From: Blastococcus sp. TF02-09
GTDB lineage: Bacteria; Actinomycetota; Actinomycetes; Mycobacteriales; Geodermatophilaceae
Length of the DNA stretch: 64,000 bases
Direction of reading: 5' to 3'
Assembly: GCF_003319105.1 (NCBI RefSeq)
Contig: NZ_QOHH01000003.1
Location: forward strand, 1 to 64,000
The number at the start of each line of letters is the position of its first letter. Within the stretch, counting starts at the first letter, position 1. Under the pieces are notes generated by a model. That model saw only the letters and a program-made list of their open reading frames with translations. It did not search any database and was not told the DNA's origin. Position numbers and translations under genes: made by a program. Shown one piece after another: positions 44,586 through 52,931 of the stretch.

Positions 44586-45343
44586 CTTCCTCCCGCCTCC
44601 GCTGGGGCGCTCTCGCCTGGCTGGCCACCCTGCAGTTCTTCGTCGTGGAGACGGTGGTCCAGCTCCGCGGGGACCGCTACTCCCGCGCCGACGACGTCAT
44701 CAGCGACCTGGGCGAGACGACCTGGCCGGGACACCAGGCGATGAACGCCTCCTTCGTCGTCCAGGCCGCGCTCATCGTCGCCGGCGCCCTGCTGCTGCTC
44801 CCGGCCCTGCGCGGCGGCGCCGGCCGCGCGGCCACCTACCTGCTCGGCGCCGCGGCCATCGGCACGCTGCTGGTCGGCGTCTTCCCCGCCGATCGCTCCG
44901 GCACCTGGCACGGCACCGGCGCGGTGCTCTACCTCGTCGGCAGTGCCGTCGGGCTGATCTGCCTGGCCTACGCCCTGCGTCCCCGGTCCGAGGCGCTCGG
45001 CACGACCGTGGTCCTGCTGGGGCTCGTCGGCGCCGCGGCGACGGTCTTCTTCGTCGCGGAGGTCGACGTGCTGGCCCGAGGGGTGACCGAGCGCGCGGCT
45101 GCCTACGTGCTGCCCATCGGCCTGGCCCTCACCGGCATCGCCCTGTGGCGGGCGCGCTCCACCGACCCTGCCGAGATCGAGGAGGAACGGAGGCAGCGCG
45201 CGGAGCGCGCCCGCGAGCGCGACGAGGCGCTGGAGGCCGCCGCCCGGCGGGCGGAGGACCGGACGGCCGCGTCCGGGCCGGCCGGCACCCGGCCCGCCGA
45301 CGACGCCGAGGACCACTGGGCCCCGGTGCGCCGCACCGACTGA
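44582..45343 (+). CDS. DUF998 membrane protein with charged C-terminal tail
   Basis: 253 residues from a GTG overlapping the previous stop. Six to seven membrane helices (residues 8-200) typical of DUF998, with the ISDLGETTW motif after helix 1 and VFPADRSG between helices. Then a Glu/Arg-rich coiled-coil tail (about 205-240). Function unknown. Confidence 0.75.
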   Translation: MTSSRLRWGALAWLATLQFFVVETVVQLRGDRYSRADDVISDLGETTWPGHQAMNASFVVQAALIVAGALLLLPALRGGAGRAATYLLGAAAIGTLLVGVFPADRSGTWHGTGAVLYLVGSAVGLICLAYALRPRSEALGTTVVLLGLVGAAATVFFVAEVDVLARGVTERAAAYVLPIGLALTGIALWRARSTDPAEIEEERRQRAERARERDEALEAAARRAEDRTAASGPAGTRPADDAEDHWAPVRRTD

Positions 45344-45359
45344 TCAGCCCGGCCGGCGC

Positions 45360-46370
45360 TCAGCGGTCGGACGCGCGCATCAGCACCTCGTCCACCGGAC
45401 GTCGGCCGCTGACGGCCACGGGCACACCCTCCTGCGGGTACCCCATCCGCAGGAGCATCTGCGGATGTCCGACCAGGGAGAGCCGCGTGCGCAGCCGGGC
45501 TCGGGTGGCCGGCCAGTCGAGCGCCTGCGTGAGCGGCGAGGCCGCCACCCCGTGCGACGTCGCCACCACCAGGACCCGGCCCAGCGCACGGCCGGCCTGC
45601 AGCCAGGAGTGCCGGTCGTCGCCGTCGGTGCCCATGAGCACCACGGTGGGCCGCTCGACCTCGGGCGGCGGCGCGTCGGGGTCGTGCCCAGGAGCGGCGG
45701 GGGCCTGCGGCCGGGTGCCCACGACGAAGTCCCGGATCGTCCAGTTCGACGGCCGCTGGTTCGGATCGCCGCTGGGGACCGCCTCCACCGGCACGCCGTC
45801 CACGGCGGTGGGATCGGTGCGCAGCCAGCTCTGCAGCTCGGCGACGTAGGCGGGGTCGCCCTGCTCCATCTCCTCGGCCCGGTCGATGAGGAAGACGGTG
45901 GCGACCTCCTCCTCGGACCGGGTCACCGGCTTGAACCAGGTGCCGAAGGCGCCGGCCTCGGCCTGCAGCCGGTCCAGCAGCTCGGTCGGGACGTCCCGCG
46001 GCTGGAAGGGGTCCCGCACGGTGTGCCGCTCGGGGATGGCCGACGCCAGGGCTCGGTCCTCCTCGGTGGCCTCGATGGGGCCGACGAGCCGCACGGTGGC
46101 CAGGTGGTCCTCGTTCCCTCCGTCCGGGAGCAGCTCCACCTCGGTGAGCCGGCCGGCGGCTGCGAGTGCCACCACCGCGAACTCGACGGCGATGCCGCAG
46201 CTGATCACCTGCTGGCGACCGGTGGGGTCCAGCACCGGCAGCGCGCGAGCCGGGTCGAGGAACACGTCGAGCTGATCGGCCGTCGCGGTGAACCGCCACG
46301 GCTGGGTGTTGTGGATCGACGGCGCCCGCGTGGCGGCCTCCACCACCTGCGCCCACTCCTGCTGCTCCAC
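45360..46370 (-). CDS. Acg-type nitroreductase-fold FMN protein
   Basis: 336 residues from a GTG with GGGAGGT upstream. Starts with ATRAPSIHNTQPWRF, the flavin-binding start of the Acg family (mycobacterial dormancy-associated nitroreductase-like proteins). RHTVRDPF and a C-terminal repeat of the fold follow. Acg proteins bind FMN but have their active site covered by a lid and may store flavin instead of reducing nitro compounds. In mycobacteria they belong to the DosR regulon; no DosR box was identified here. Confidence 0.85.
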   Translation of the reverse strand: MEQQEWAQVVEAATRAPSIHNTQPWRFTATADQLDVFLDPARALPVLDPTGRQQVISCGIAVEFAVVALAAAGRLTEVELLPDGGNEDHLATVRLVGPIEATEEDRALASAIPERHTVRDPFQPRDVPTELLDRLQAEAGAFGTWFKPVTRSEEEVATVFLIDRAEEMEQGDPAYVAELQSWLRTDPTAVDGVPVEAVPSGDPNQRPSNWTIRDFVVGTRPQAPAAPGHDPDAPPPEVERPTVVLMGTDGDDRHSWLQAGRALGRVLVVATSHGVAASPLTQALDWPATRARLRTRLSLVGHPQMLLRMGYPQEGVPVAVSGRRPVDEVLMRASDR

Positions 46371-46455
46371 CGCCGTACCTCCCGGGTCGCGTGCCTGGTC
46401 CCTGCCTACCCCATCGGGGACCGGGACCGCACACCGCCGGGGCGCACCGGAGGGA

Positions 46456-47382
46456 TCAGCCGGCGACGAGCGGTTCGGGTTCGGGTGCCGGAGCCGTCAC
46501 CCGGCGCCGCCCGCCTCGGCGGGACAGCGCGACACCGGCGAGGCACACGGCGCCGCCGACGACGGCCAGCGCGGGCGGCACCTCGTCGAGGAACAGCCAG
46601 CCGAGCAGGATCACCAGCGGCGGCACCAGGTAGGTGGTCACCCCGAGCCGCCCGGCGTCCATCCGGCTCAGCGCGTAGGCCCAGGTGCTGAACGCCAGCG
46701 CCGTCGGCACCACGCCCAGGTAGACCATGCCGGCCACCGATCCGGCGGGGGCGGTGCCCAGGTCGGAGACGAGCGCACCGGCCCAGGGCAGGCAGCAGAG
46801 CGCACCGATGGCGCAGGCGGTGAAGGTGACCTGGAGGGCGGAGAGCCGGCGCACGAGCGGCTTCTGCGCGACCACGCCGATCGCATAGGTGACGGCCGCG
46901 ACGACGCAGAGCAGGACGCCCAGCAGGTCGAGGTCGGCGCTGCGGGTGGCGGCGCCGATGAGCAGCACGCCGACGAAGGCGACGGCCACCCCGACGACGA
47001 GCCACCGCGGGAAGCCCTCACCCAGGAGCAGCCCGGCCAGGACGGCGATGAGGATCGGCCCGATGTTGACCAGCATCGCGGTGGTGCCGGCGTCCAGGTG
47101 CTGCTCGGCGGCGTTCAGCGCGAGGTTGTAGATGCCGAACCAGCCGATGCCGCACACCGCGAGCAGCGTCCACTCGCGCCGGTCGGGGGTGACCCAGCCG
47201 CGGCGGGCGAGCAGCGCAGCGAGCACCGCGGAGCCGACCAGCAACCGTCCCAGGGCCAGGGCGCCGGGTGAGAGATCCTCCCCCACCCCGCGGATGGCGA
47301 CGAAGGCCGAGGCCCAGGCCAGCACGGTGACGACGACGGCCAGGACGGTGCGCCCCTCGAGGACGGGTGCGGAAGTTCTCAC
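46456..47382 (-). CDS. EamA/DMT family transporter
   Basis: 308 residues, ten membrane helices in two EamA repeats (AWASAFVAIRGVGEDL in the first; YLGVVPTALAFSTWAYAL in the second). Probably a metabolite exporter. GTG start with TAGGGT at -12 to -7, which overlaps the stop codon of the upstream gene. Not an operon partner of that gene on this evidence. Confidence 0.85.
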   Translation of the reverse strand: MRTSAPVLEGRTVLAVVVTVLAWASAFVAIRGVGEDLSPGALALGRLLVGSAVLAALLARRGWVTPDRREWTLLAVCGIGWFGIYNLALNAAEQHLDAGTTAMLVNIGPILIAVLAGLLLGEGFPRWLVVGVAVAFVGVLLIGAATRSADLDLLGVLLCVVAAVTYAIGVVAQKPLVRRLSALQVTFTACAIGALCCLPWAGALVSDLGTAPAGSVAGMVYLGVVPTALAFSTWAYALSRMDAGRLGVTTYLVPPLVILLGWLFLDEVPPALAVVGGAVCLAGVALSRRGGRRRVTAPAPEPEPLVAG

Positions 47383-47388
47383 GGCCGC

Positions 47389-47394
47389 ACCCTA
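47389..47394 (-). promoter_or_regulatory. -10 element of leaderless transcript
   Basis: TAGGGT on the minus strand at -12 to -7 of the GTG at 47382. The first three bases are the stop codon of the upstream NmrA-like gene. Confidence 0.6.
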
Positions 47395-48171
47395 GGCGGA
47401 GCCACCGACAGGTTCTCGCGGTTTCCGGCCGTCGAGGTGCTCGTCGTAGGTCCGCTGACCACGGGCGCCGCCGGAGGGCAGCGCGGCACCGTCCCGGACG
47501 GCGGAGCTCAACCGGCCGGGCACCGGCGTGGCCACCACGTGCGCCCCCGGCGACCGGGCCCCGGACCACGCGCGCGCCAGTTCGGCGGCGGTGAGCACCT
47601 CGGGGCCGCCGAACTCCACCACACCCCCGGTCGGCGCGGCGGCGGTCAGGTCGGCCAGGTGGGCGGCGACCTCGGCGACGTCGATCGGCTGGAGCCGCCA
47701 CCCCATCGGCACCGGGAGGACCGGACCGCGCCGGGCGGTGGACAGCAGCTCGTCGACGAAGTCGTGGAACTGGGTCACCCGCACCAGCGTCACCGGCAGG
47801 CCCGAAGCGAGGAGGACCTGCTCGGCGGCGAACTTGGCGCGGTAGTAGCCGAACGGGATGCGGTCCACGCCGACGATCGACACGTACACGAGGTGGCGCA
47901 GCCGATCCCGGTCGACCGCCTCGACCAGCCGGCGGGTACCGGCGACGTCGACCTGCCACGGGTCTCCCCGCGGATCGCTGGCGGCATGGACGACGACGTC
48001 GGCACCGGCCAGCGCCGTCGGCAGGTCGACGCCGCTGGCCAGGTCCCCCCGCACGCCGCCCGGTCCCGTGCCGCGCCGGGACATCTGCCGCACTCCCGAG
48101 CCCGCGTCCCGCAGCCGTGGCACGAGGTGCTGCCCGAGGCGACCGGTACCGCCGGTGACGAGGACGTCCAT
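47392..48171 (-). CDS. NAD(P)-binding NmrA-like SDR
   Basis: 259 residues from the ATG at 48171. Extended/atypical SDR: VTGGTGRLGQHL dinucleotide motif, VVHAAS, and a YYRAK catalytic-like Tyr-Lys. Fits NmrA/TMR-like redox sensors or reductases; the substrate is unknown. CAGGAT at -12 to -7 supports a leaderless start. It is divergent from the XRE-MurA gene. Confidence 0.85.
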   Translation of the reverse strand: MDVLVTGGTGRLGQHLVPRLRDAGSGVRQMSRRGTGPGGVRGDLASGVDLPTALAGADVVVHAASDPRGDPWQVDVAGTRRLVEAVDRDRLRHLVYVSIVGVDRIPFGYYRAKFAAEQVLLASGLPVTLVRVTQFHDFVDELLSTARRGPVLPVPMGWRLQPIDVAEVAAHLADLTAAAPTGGVVEFGGPEVLTAAELARAWSGARSPGAHVVATPVPGRLSSAVRDGAALPSGGARGQRTYDEHLDGRKPREPVGGSA

Positions 48172-48226
48172 GCGGTCATCCTGGACCGGAACCATCCGGG
48201 TGGCATCGGCCCGGCGTCTCCAGCTC

Positions 48227-48248
48227 TATCTCACACACGAGATAACGT
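48227..48248 (+). promoter_or_regulatory. Palindromic operator overlapping leaderless promoter of the XRE-MurA fusion
   Basis: TATCTC-N6-GAGATA at 48227-48244, and TAACGT at 48243-48248, which is -12 to -7 of the GTG at 48255. The palindrome and -10 box share two bases, so a bound protein would block transcription. The XRE domain encoded immediately downstream is the obvious candidate. Confidence 0.6.
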
Positions 48249-48254
48249 GCCCGG

Positions 48255-49799
48255 GTGACCGTCACCGAGCTCTCCCCCGACACCGCGATGCACCGGATCG
48301 GCGCGCTCGTGCGCGACGCCCGGCGCCACCGCGGCCTCACCCAGCAGCAGCTCGCCGAACGGCTGGGCACCAGCCAGAGCGCCGTGGCCCGCATCGAGCA
48401 GGGCGGCCAGAACCTCACCCTCGAGCTCCTGGGCCGCCTCTCCGCCGCCCTGGAGAGCGAGCTGATCCGCGTCGGCCCGTCCGGCCCCACGCACCTGCGG
48501 GTCACCGGCGGGCGGCTGCTCAGCGGCAGCGTCGCGGTCAAGTCCTCGAAGAACGCCGCCGTCGCCCTGCTGTGCGCCGCCCTGCTCAACCGCGGCCGGA
48601 CGACGCTGCGCAACGTGGCCCGCATCGTCGAGGTGGAGCGGATCCTCGACGTGCTGCGCTCCATCGGGGTCTCCGCCACCTGGGACGAGGCCGGCCACGA
48701 CCTCACCCTCCTCGTCCCCGAGCAGCTGGACCTGGCCGGCATCGACGCCGACGCCGCCCGGCGCACCCGCAGCATCATCATGTTCCTGGGTCCGCTGCTG
48801 CACCGGGCGCCGCAGTTCGAGCTGCCCTACGCCGGCGGCTGCGACCTGGGCACCCGGACGGTGCAGCCGCACATGATCGCCCTGCGCCCCTTCGGGCTGG
48901 AGGTCGAGGCCCGGTCCGGCGAGTACCACGCCACGGTGACCCCGACCGGCACCGCCGGCCGGACGATCGTGCTGACCGAGCGCGGCGACACGGTGACCGA
49001 GAACGCCCTGCTCGCCGCGGCCCGCGCCGAGGGCCGGACCACCATCCGCAACGCCAGCTCGAACTACATGGTCCAGGACCTGGTCCTCTACCTGCAGCTG
49101 CTCGGGGTCCACGTCGAAGGCCTCGGGACGACGACGCTCGTCGTGCACGGGCGGCCGGTGCTCGACGCCGACGTCGACTACACGATCAGCGAGGACCCGG
49201 TCGAGGCGATGAGCCTGCTGACCGCCGGCATCGTCACCGGCTCCGAGCTCACCGTGCGCCGGGCGCCCGTGGAGTTCCTGGAGATCGAGCTGGCGGTGCT
49301 GGCCGAGATGGGCCTGCGCTACGAGCTGTCGCCGGAGTACCTGGCCGACAACGGGCACACCCGGCTGGCCGACATCACCATCCACCCCTCGCAGCTGCGG
49401 GCGCCCATCGACAAGATCCACCCGATGCCGTTCCCGGGGCTCAACATCGACAACCTGCCGTTCTTCGCGGTCATCGCCGCGCAGGCGGAGGGGGCGACGA
49501 TGATCCACGACTGGGTCTACGACAACCGGGCGATCCACCTGTCCGACCTGACCCGGCTGGGCGCCGACGTCCGGCTGCTCGACCCGCACCGGGTGCTCGT
49601 CGACGGCCCGACGCACTGGTCGAGCGCCGAGGTGGTCTGCCCGCCGGCGCTGCGCCCCGCGGTGTGCATCCTGCTGGCCATGCTCGCGGCCAAGGGCACC
49701 TCGGTGCTGCGCAACGTCGACATCATCGCCCGCGGCTACGAGCACCTCTACGAGCGCCTGGTGGAGATCGGCGCCGCCATCGAGGTCTTCCACGACTGA
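48255..49799 (+). CDS. XRE DNA-binding domain fused to MurA-type UDP-GlcNAc enolpyruvyl transferase
   Basis: 514 residues. Residues 12-72 are a Cro/C1-type helix-turn-helix (LTQQQLAERLGTSQSAVARIEQG, in part). Residues 80-514 are an EPSP synthase/MurA fold with SSKNAAVALLC (Lys-Asn of MurA), GGCDLGTR containing the PEP-reactive Cys (C196), FPGLNIDN and VYDNRAIH. MurA adds enolpyruvate to UDP-GlcNAc, the first step of peptidoglycan synthesis. Such a chain could sense cell-wall precursors and control its own gene, or be a second, regulated MurA. Fosfomycin's target Cys is retained. Confidence 0.9.
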   Translation: MTVTELSPDTAMHRIGALVRDARRHRGLTQQQLAERLGTSQSAVARIEQGGQNLTLELLGRLSAALESELIRVGPSGPTHLRVTGGRLLSGSVAVKSSKNAAVALLCAALLNRGRTTLRNVARIVEVERILDVLRSIGVSATWDEAGHDLTLLVPEQLDLAGIDADAARRTRSIIMFLGPLLHRAPQFELPYAGGCDLGTRTVQPHMIALRPFGLEVEARSGEYHATVTPTGTAGRTIVLTERGDTVTENALLAAARAEGRTTIRNASSNYMVQDLVLYLQLLGVHVEGLGTTTLVVHGRPVLDADVDYTISEDPVEAMSLLTAGIVTGSELTVRRAPVEFLEIELAVLAEMGLRYELSPEYLADNGHTRLADITIHPSQLRAPIDKIHPMPFPGLNIDNLPFFAVIAAQAEGATMIHDWVYDNRAIHLSDLTRLGADVRLLDPHRVLVDGPTHWSSAEVVCPPALRPAVCILLAMLAAKGTSVLRNVDIIARGYEHLYERLVEIGAAIEVFHD

Positions 49800-49807
49800 A
49801 AGAAGCG

Positions 49808-49834
49808 GCTGGGATCAGGTGACCTGATCCCAGC
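49808..49834. terminator. Hairpin terminator, first of two
   Basis: GCTGGGATCAGGT, G, ACCTGATCCCAGC: 13-bp arms, 8 bases after the MurA-fusion stop. Bidirectional. Confidence 0.75.
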
Positions 49835-49870
49835 GCGTCCTCCCTCACCGCGCACCGTGAGGGAGGACGC
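49835..49870. terminator. Hairpin terminator, second of two
   Basis: A 14-bp perfect stem (49835-49848 with 49857-49870) and 8-base loop, directly after the first hairpin and before the end of the convergent SDR gene. Confidence 0.75.
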
Positions 49871-49890
49871 TTCCCGGTGAGGGAGGACGC
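49857..49890. repeat. Direct repeat of a terminator arm
   Basis: GTGAGGGAGGACGC occurs at 49857-49870 and 49877-49890. Either copy can pair with 49835-49848, so two alternative hairpins are possible. Confidence 0.7.
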
Positions 49891-49894
49891 CGGG

Positions 49895-50650
49895 TCAGCG
49901 CTCCTGGTCGGTGGGGCGGACGAGCATCTCGTTGACGGCGACGTGCCGGGGCTGGCTGACCATGTAGACCACGGCCCGGGCGATGTCCTCGGACTGCAGC
50001 GGCGTCATCTGGCTCGCCATCTGCTTGGACGCCGCCTTGGCCTCGGGCTGGGTGATGTGGTCGGTCAGCTCGGTGGCCACCGCACCCGGCTCGACCAGCC
50101 CGATGCGCACCCCGCGGCCGGTGACCTCCTGGCGCAGCGACTCGCTGAACGCGTTCACCGCCCACTTGCTGGCGTTGTAGACGCCGGCGCCCTTGCGGGC
50201 CACCCGCCCGGCGACGCTGGAGACGTTCACGACGCCGCACCCCTGCTCGACCATGCCCTCGATCGCCGCGTGGGTCATGTACATGAGGCCGAGGACGTTG
50301 GTCGACAGCATCCGGCGCCAGTCCTCGGGGTCCGCGCCCACGATCGTCCCGAGCAGCATGACCCCGGCGTTGTTGACCAGGACGTCGAGACCGCCGAGCT
50401 CGGCCCGGGTGCGGGCGACCGCGTCGACGCAGGCCTGCTCGTCGGTGACGTCGAGGTCGAGCTGCAGCACCGTCGCCCCGTCGCTCCGGAGGCGGTCGGC
50501 CAGCGCGTCGAGCCGGTCGCGGCGCCGGGCCCCGATGGCCACCGCCGCCCCCGCGGCGGCGAGCGCCTCCGCCGTCGCCTCTCCGATGCCCGACGACGCC
50601 CCGGTGACCAGGGCGACCTTTCCCTGCAGCGGGCGGGCGGGGTCGCTCAT
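49895..50650 (-). CDS. SDR family NADP-dependent oxidoreductase
   Basis: 251 residues; ATG at 50650 with AAGGGA upstream (the frame begins 6 codons earlier). Classical SDR: VTGASSGIGEAT, NNAG, Ser in NVSSVAG, YNASK, then a PG motif (EPGAVATEL). Close to YdfG-like broad-substrate dehydrogenases of hydroxy acids or aldehydes. The exact substrate cannot be told. Confidence 0.88.
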   Translation of the reverse strand: MSDPARPLQGKVALVTGASSGIGEATAEALAAAGAAVAIGARRRDRLDALADRLRSDGATVLQLDLDVTDEQACVDAVARTRAELGGLDVLVNNAGVMLLGTIVGADPEDWRRMLSTNVLGLMYMTHAAIEGMVEQGCGVVNVSSVAGRVARKGAGVYNASKWAVNAFSESLRQEVTGRGVRIGLVEPGAVATELTDHITQPEAKAASKQMASQMTPLQSEDIARAVVYMVSQPRHVAVNEMLVRPTDQER

Positions 50651-50728
50651 GTGGATTCCCTTCGTCACGGCCCCGCTGCAGGGACCCGCGCCGAGCGTGC
50701 GAGGCGTGGGGGGCAGCGGGGTCCTCCG

Positions 50729-52675
50729 TCAGAGCAGCGAGTCCAGCCCCTCGTCGGGCGGCGGGGTCATGCCGGCCTCCAGCGGCGGCCGGTGCGGCTG
50801 GTCCAGGCCGCTCATCCGGGCCGCGTGCAGCGCGAGCAGCAGGTTCAGCCGGAGGGTCGGATCGGTGGTGAAGGGGCCGAGCATCCGCTCGAGCTTGCCG
50901 ATCCGGTAGCGCATCGTGTTGTAGTGGAAGTGCAGCCGGCGGGCCGACTCCGCGACGTTGAGGTTGGTCTCGAGCAGCACGAGCAGGGTCTCGCGCAGGT
51001 CGGCGGAGTCGGCGTCGGTGGCGTCGGCCAGCGGGCCGAGCACCTCGTCGACGTAGGACCGCAGCTCGGTGCTGTCCGGGATCAGCGACAGCAGCCGGAA
51101 CACCCCGAGCTGGTCGAAGTGGGTGACCGAGGCCCCGCCCTGGATCTCCTGGCCGACGCCGAGCGCGCGCTGCGCCTGGCGGTGCGCCTCGGCGAGCTCG
51201 GACAGCGAGCCCGCGGGCCGGCCGATGCCGGTGCCCAGCACCCGGCCCAGCCGGCGCAGGCGGCCGTTGACCCGCGAGCTGACGGCGGCGACCAGCGAGG
51301 AGACCTCGTCGGGGGTGCGCCCGTCCAGCGGCAGCAGCGTGACGATCTCGGTGGCCAGGCCCGCGACGGCCGCCCCGGCCACCTCGGCTTCCAGCGCCGA
51401 GCGCCAGCCGTCGGCCAGCCGGTCGAGGACGTCGAGCGCGCGGGTGGGGTCGCCGGCGGCGTCGGCGGTGGTCTCGGTTGCGGTGACCAGGACGGCGACC
51501 GGCCCGTCCAGCCGCCAGCCGAAGGAGCGGGTGTAGGCCAGCGTGCGCTCGGTGTGGCCGACCGAGCCGCCCACGAGCCGGCGGACCAGGTCTCCCTGGA
51601 AGCGCAGCTCCACCGAGTGGACGGCCTGGAGGCGGATCACCGAGAGGGCCGCGATGACCGCGGCCCGCTCCAGCACGCCGCCCGCGCCGACCAGCATCGC
51701 GCCGGTCCGGTGCACCGCGACGAGCCAGCCGTGGCGCTGGTCGCCGGCCATGATCGGGGCGACGGCGTACTCGCCCACGCCGCCGGGGAGCTGGTGGTGA
51801 CCGGGGACGAGCAGGATGCCGTCGGCCGGGGAGAGATCGGCGTCGGCGAGCACGTCGGCCGGGGTGACGACGGTGCGGTCGGCCCGCACACCGGCCAGCC
51901 GCCGCGAGGGCGTGAGCTCGGCCAGGGCGTCGTCCGCGGCGGCGTCCAGCAGCCACAGCCAGTCGCTGATCTCGGCGACGTCGTCCCGGGGGCCGGCGCT
52001 GGTGACCACCTCGCGGTCGGGACCCAGGCCCAGCACCGCTGCCCCGTCCAGCATCACGGCCAGCCGCTGGGTGACCTCCGCCAGGCCGCCTCCGGTGAGC
52101 GCGACCTCCATGAACTGGTCGTCCATGCGGGAGTTGAGCGCCAGGGCCTGGCCCTGCTTGGTGACGACGGCGCCGAGGACCTCGGACACGACCTCGTCCA
52201 GGCGCACGTTCGCGGGCAGCGCCAGCACCGGCAGCCCGCGACGGTCGGCCTCGGCGAGCACCTCGGCCGGGACCGGGGGCGGGCCGTCGGTGCGCCGGAA
52301 GGCCAGGGCGGCGGTCCCCATCGCGTCCAGCCGCTCGACCAGGGCCCGGCAGTTGGCGGCGTCCGCCGGCGGGAGCCGGGCGCCGAGCACGACGAGCACG
52401 TCGGCGCCGGCGCCGGCCAGCGGGTCCGTCGGCTTGTCGATGACCATGTGCCGGACCGACCGGGACAGTCCGCCGGCGCCCGAGGCGACGGTGGTGCCCG
52501 CCAGCCCAGGGAGGTCCAGGACGTCCTCGACGGTCAGCCCCATGCGCTCCTGCCAGTTCCCTCGCTCGTCCCGGGCCAGGTCGTGGCGCTGCTCCTCGAC
52601 CGCCCAGGTACGCCGAAACGGAAGGGTTCCGTCACGCTGAGTGGACAACGCCACCGACGTATCACTCCGCGTCAC
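50729..52675 (-). CDS. PucR family transcriptional regulator
   Basis: 648 residues from a GTG at 52675 with GAAGGGGG 7 bases upstream; an ATG at 52543 begins directly at the PucR domain (MGLTVEDVLDLPGL) but has a poorly spaced SD. Domains: PucR N-terminal ligand domain (45-170), GGDEF-like/CdaR middle region, C-terminal PucR helix-turn-helix (HFHYNTMRYRIGKLERMLG). In Bacillus PucR controls purine and allantoin catabolism. Divergent from a DUF2877/AllH-like gene, which fits that role. Confidence 0.88.
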   Translation of the reverse strand: MTRSDTSVALSTQRDGTLPFRRTWAVEEQRHDLARDERGNWQERMGLTVEDVLDLPGLAGTTVASGAGGLSRSVRHMVIDKPTDPLAGAGADVLVVLGARLPPADAANCRALVERLDAMGTAALAFRRTDGPPPVPAEVLAEADRRGLPVLALPANVRLDEVVSEVLGAVVTKQGQALALNSRMDDQFMEVALTGGGLAEVTQRLAVMLDGAAVLGLGPDREVVTSAGPRDDVAEISDWLWLLDAAADDALAELTPSRRLAGVRADRTVVTPADVLADADLSPADGILLVPGHHQLPGGVGEYAVAPIMAGDQRHGWLVAVHRTGAMLVGAGGVLERAAVIAALSVIRLQAVHSVELRFQGDLVRRLVGGSVGHTERTLAYTRSFGWRLDGPVAVLVTATETTADAAGDPTRALDVLDRLADGWRSALEAEVAGAAVAGLATEIVTLLPLDGRTPDEVSSLVAAVSSRVNGRLRRLGRVLGTGIGRPAGSLSELAEAHRQAQRALGVGQEIQGGASVTHFDQLGVFRLLSLIPDSTELRSYVDEVLGPLADATDADSADLRETLLVLLETNLNVAESARRLHFHYNTMRYRIGKLERMLGPFTTDPTLRLNLLLALHAARMSGLDQPHRPPLEAGMTPPPDEGLDSLL

Positions 52676-52931
52676 GTCGCGTCCCCCTTCAGTTGCACAT
52701 GAGGTCAGGTCGTTCCGGAATCCTGTCAGGAGTCCTTGAACGCCGACACCCATTCTTGGCGACTTCCGCCATAAGAGGGCGTGCGACGCGCCGCATAGGT
52801 TCGAAGCCCGCTCATCCCGCTCGCAGCGATGCTAAGCCGTCCTCCTGCACCTGGCGGCACCTGCCCCTCTGCGTCCGGCTCCCGAGCGGGCCCTGGACGG
52901 GGGGCCGTGGCCCCATTGGCGAGAGGCCGCC

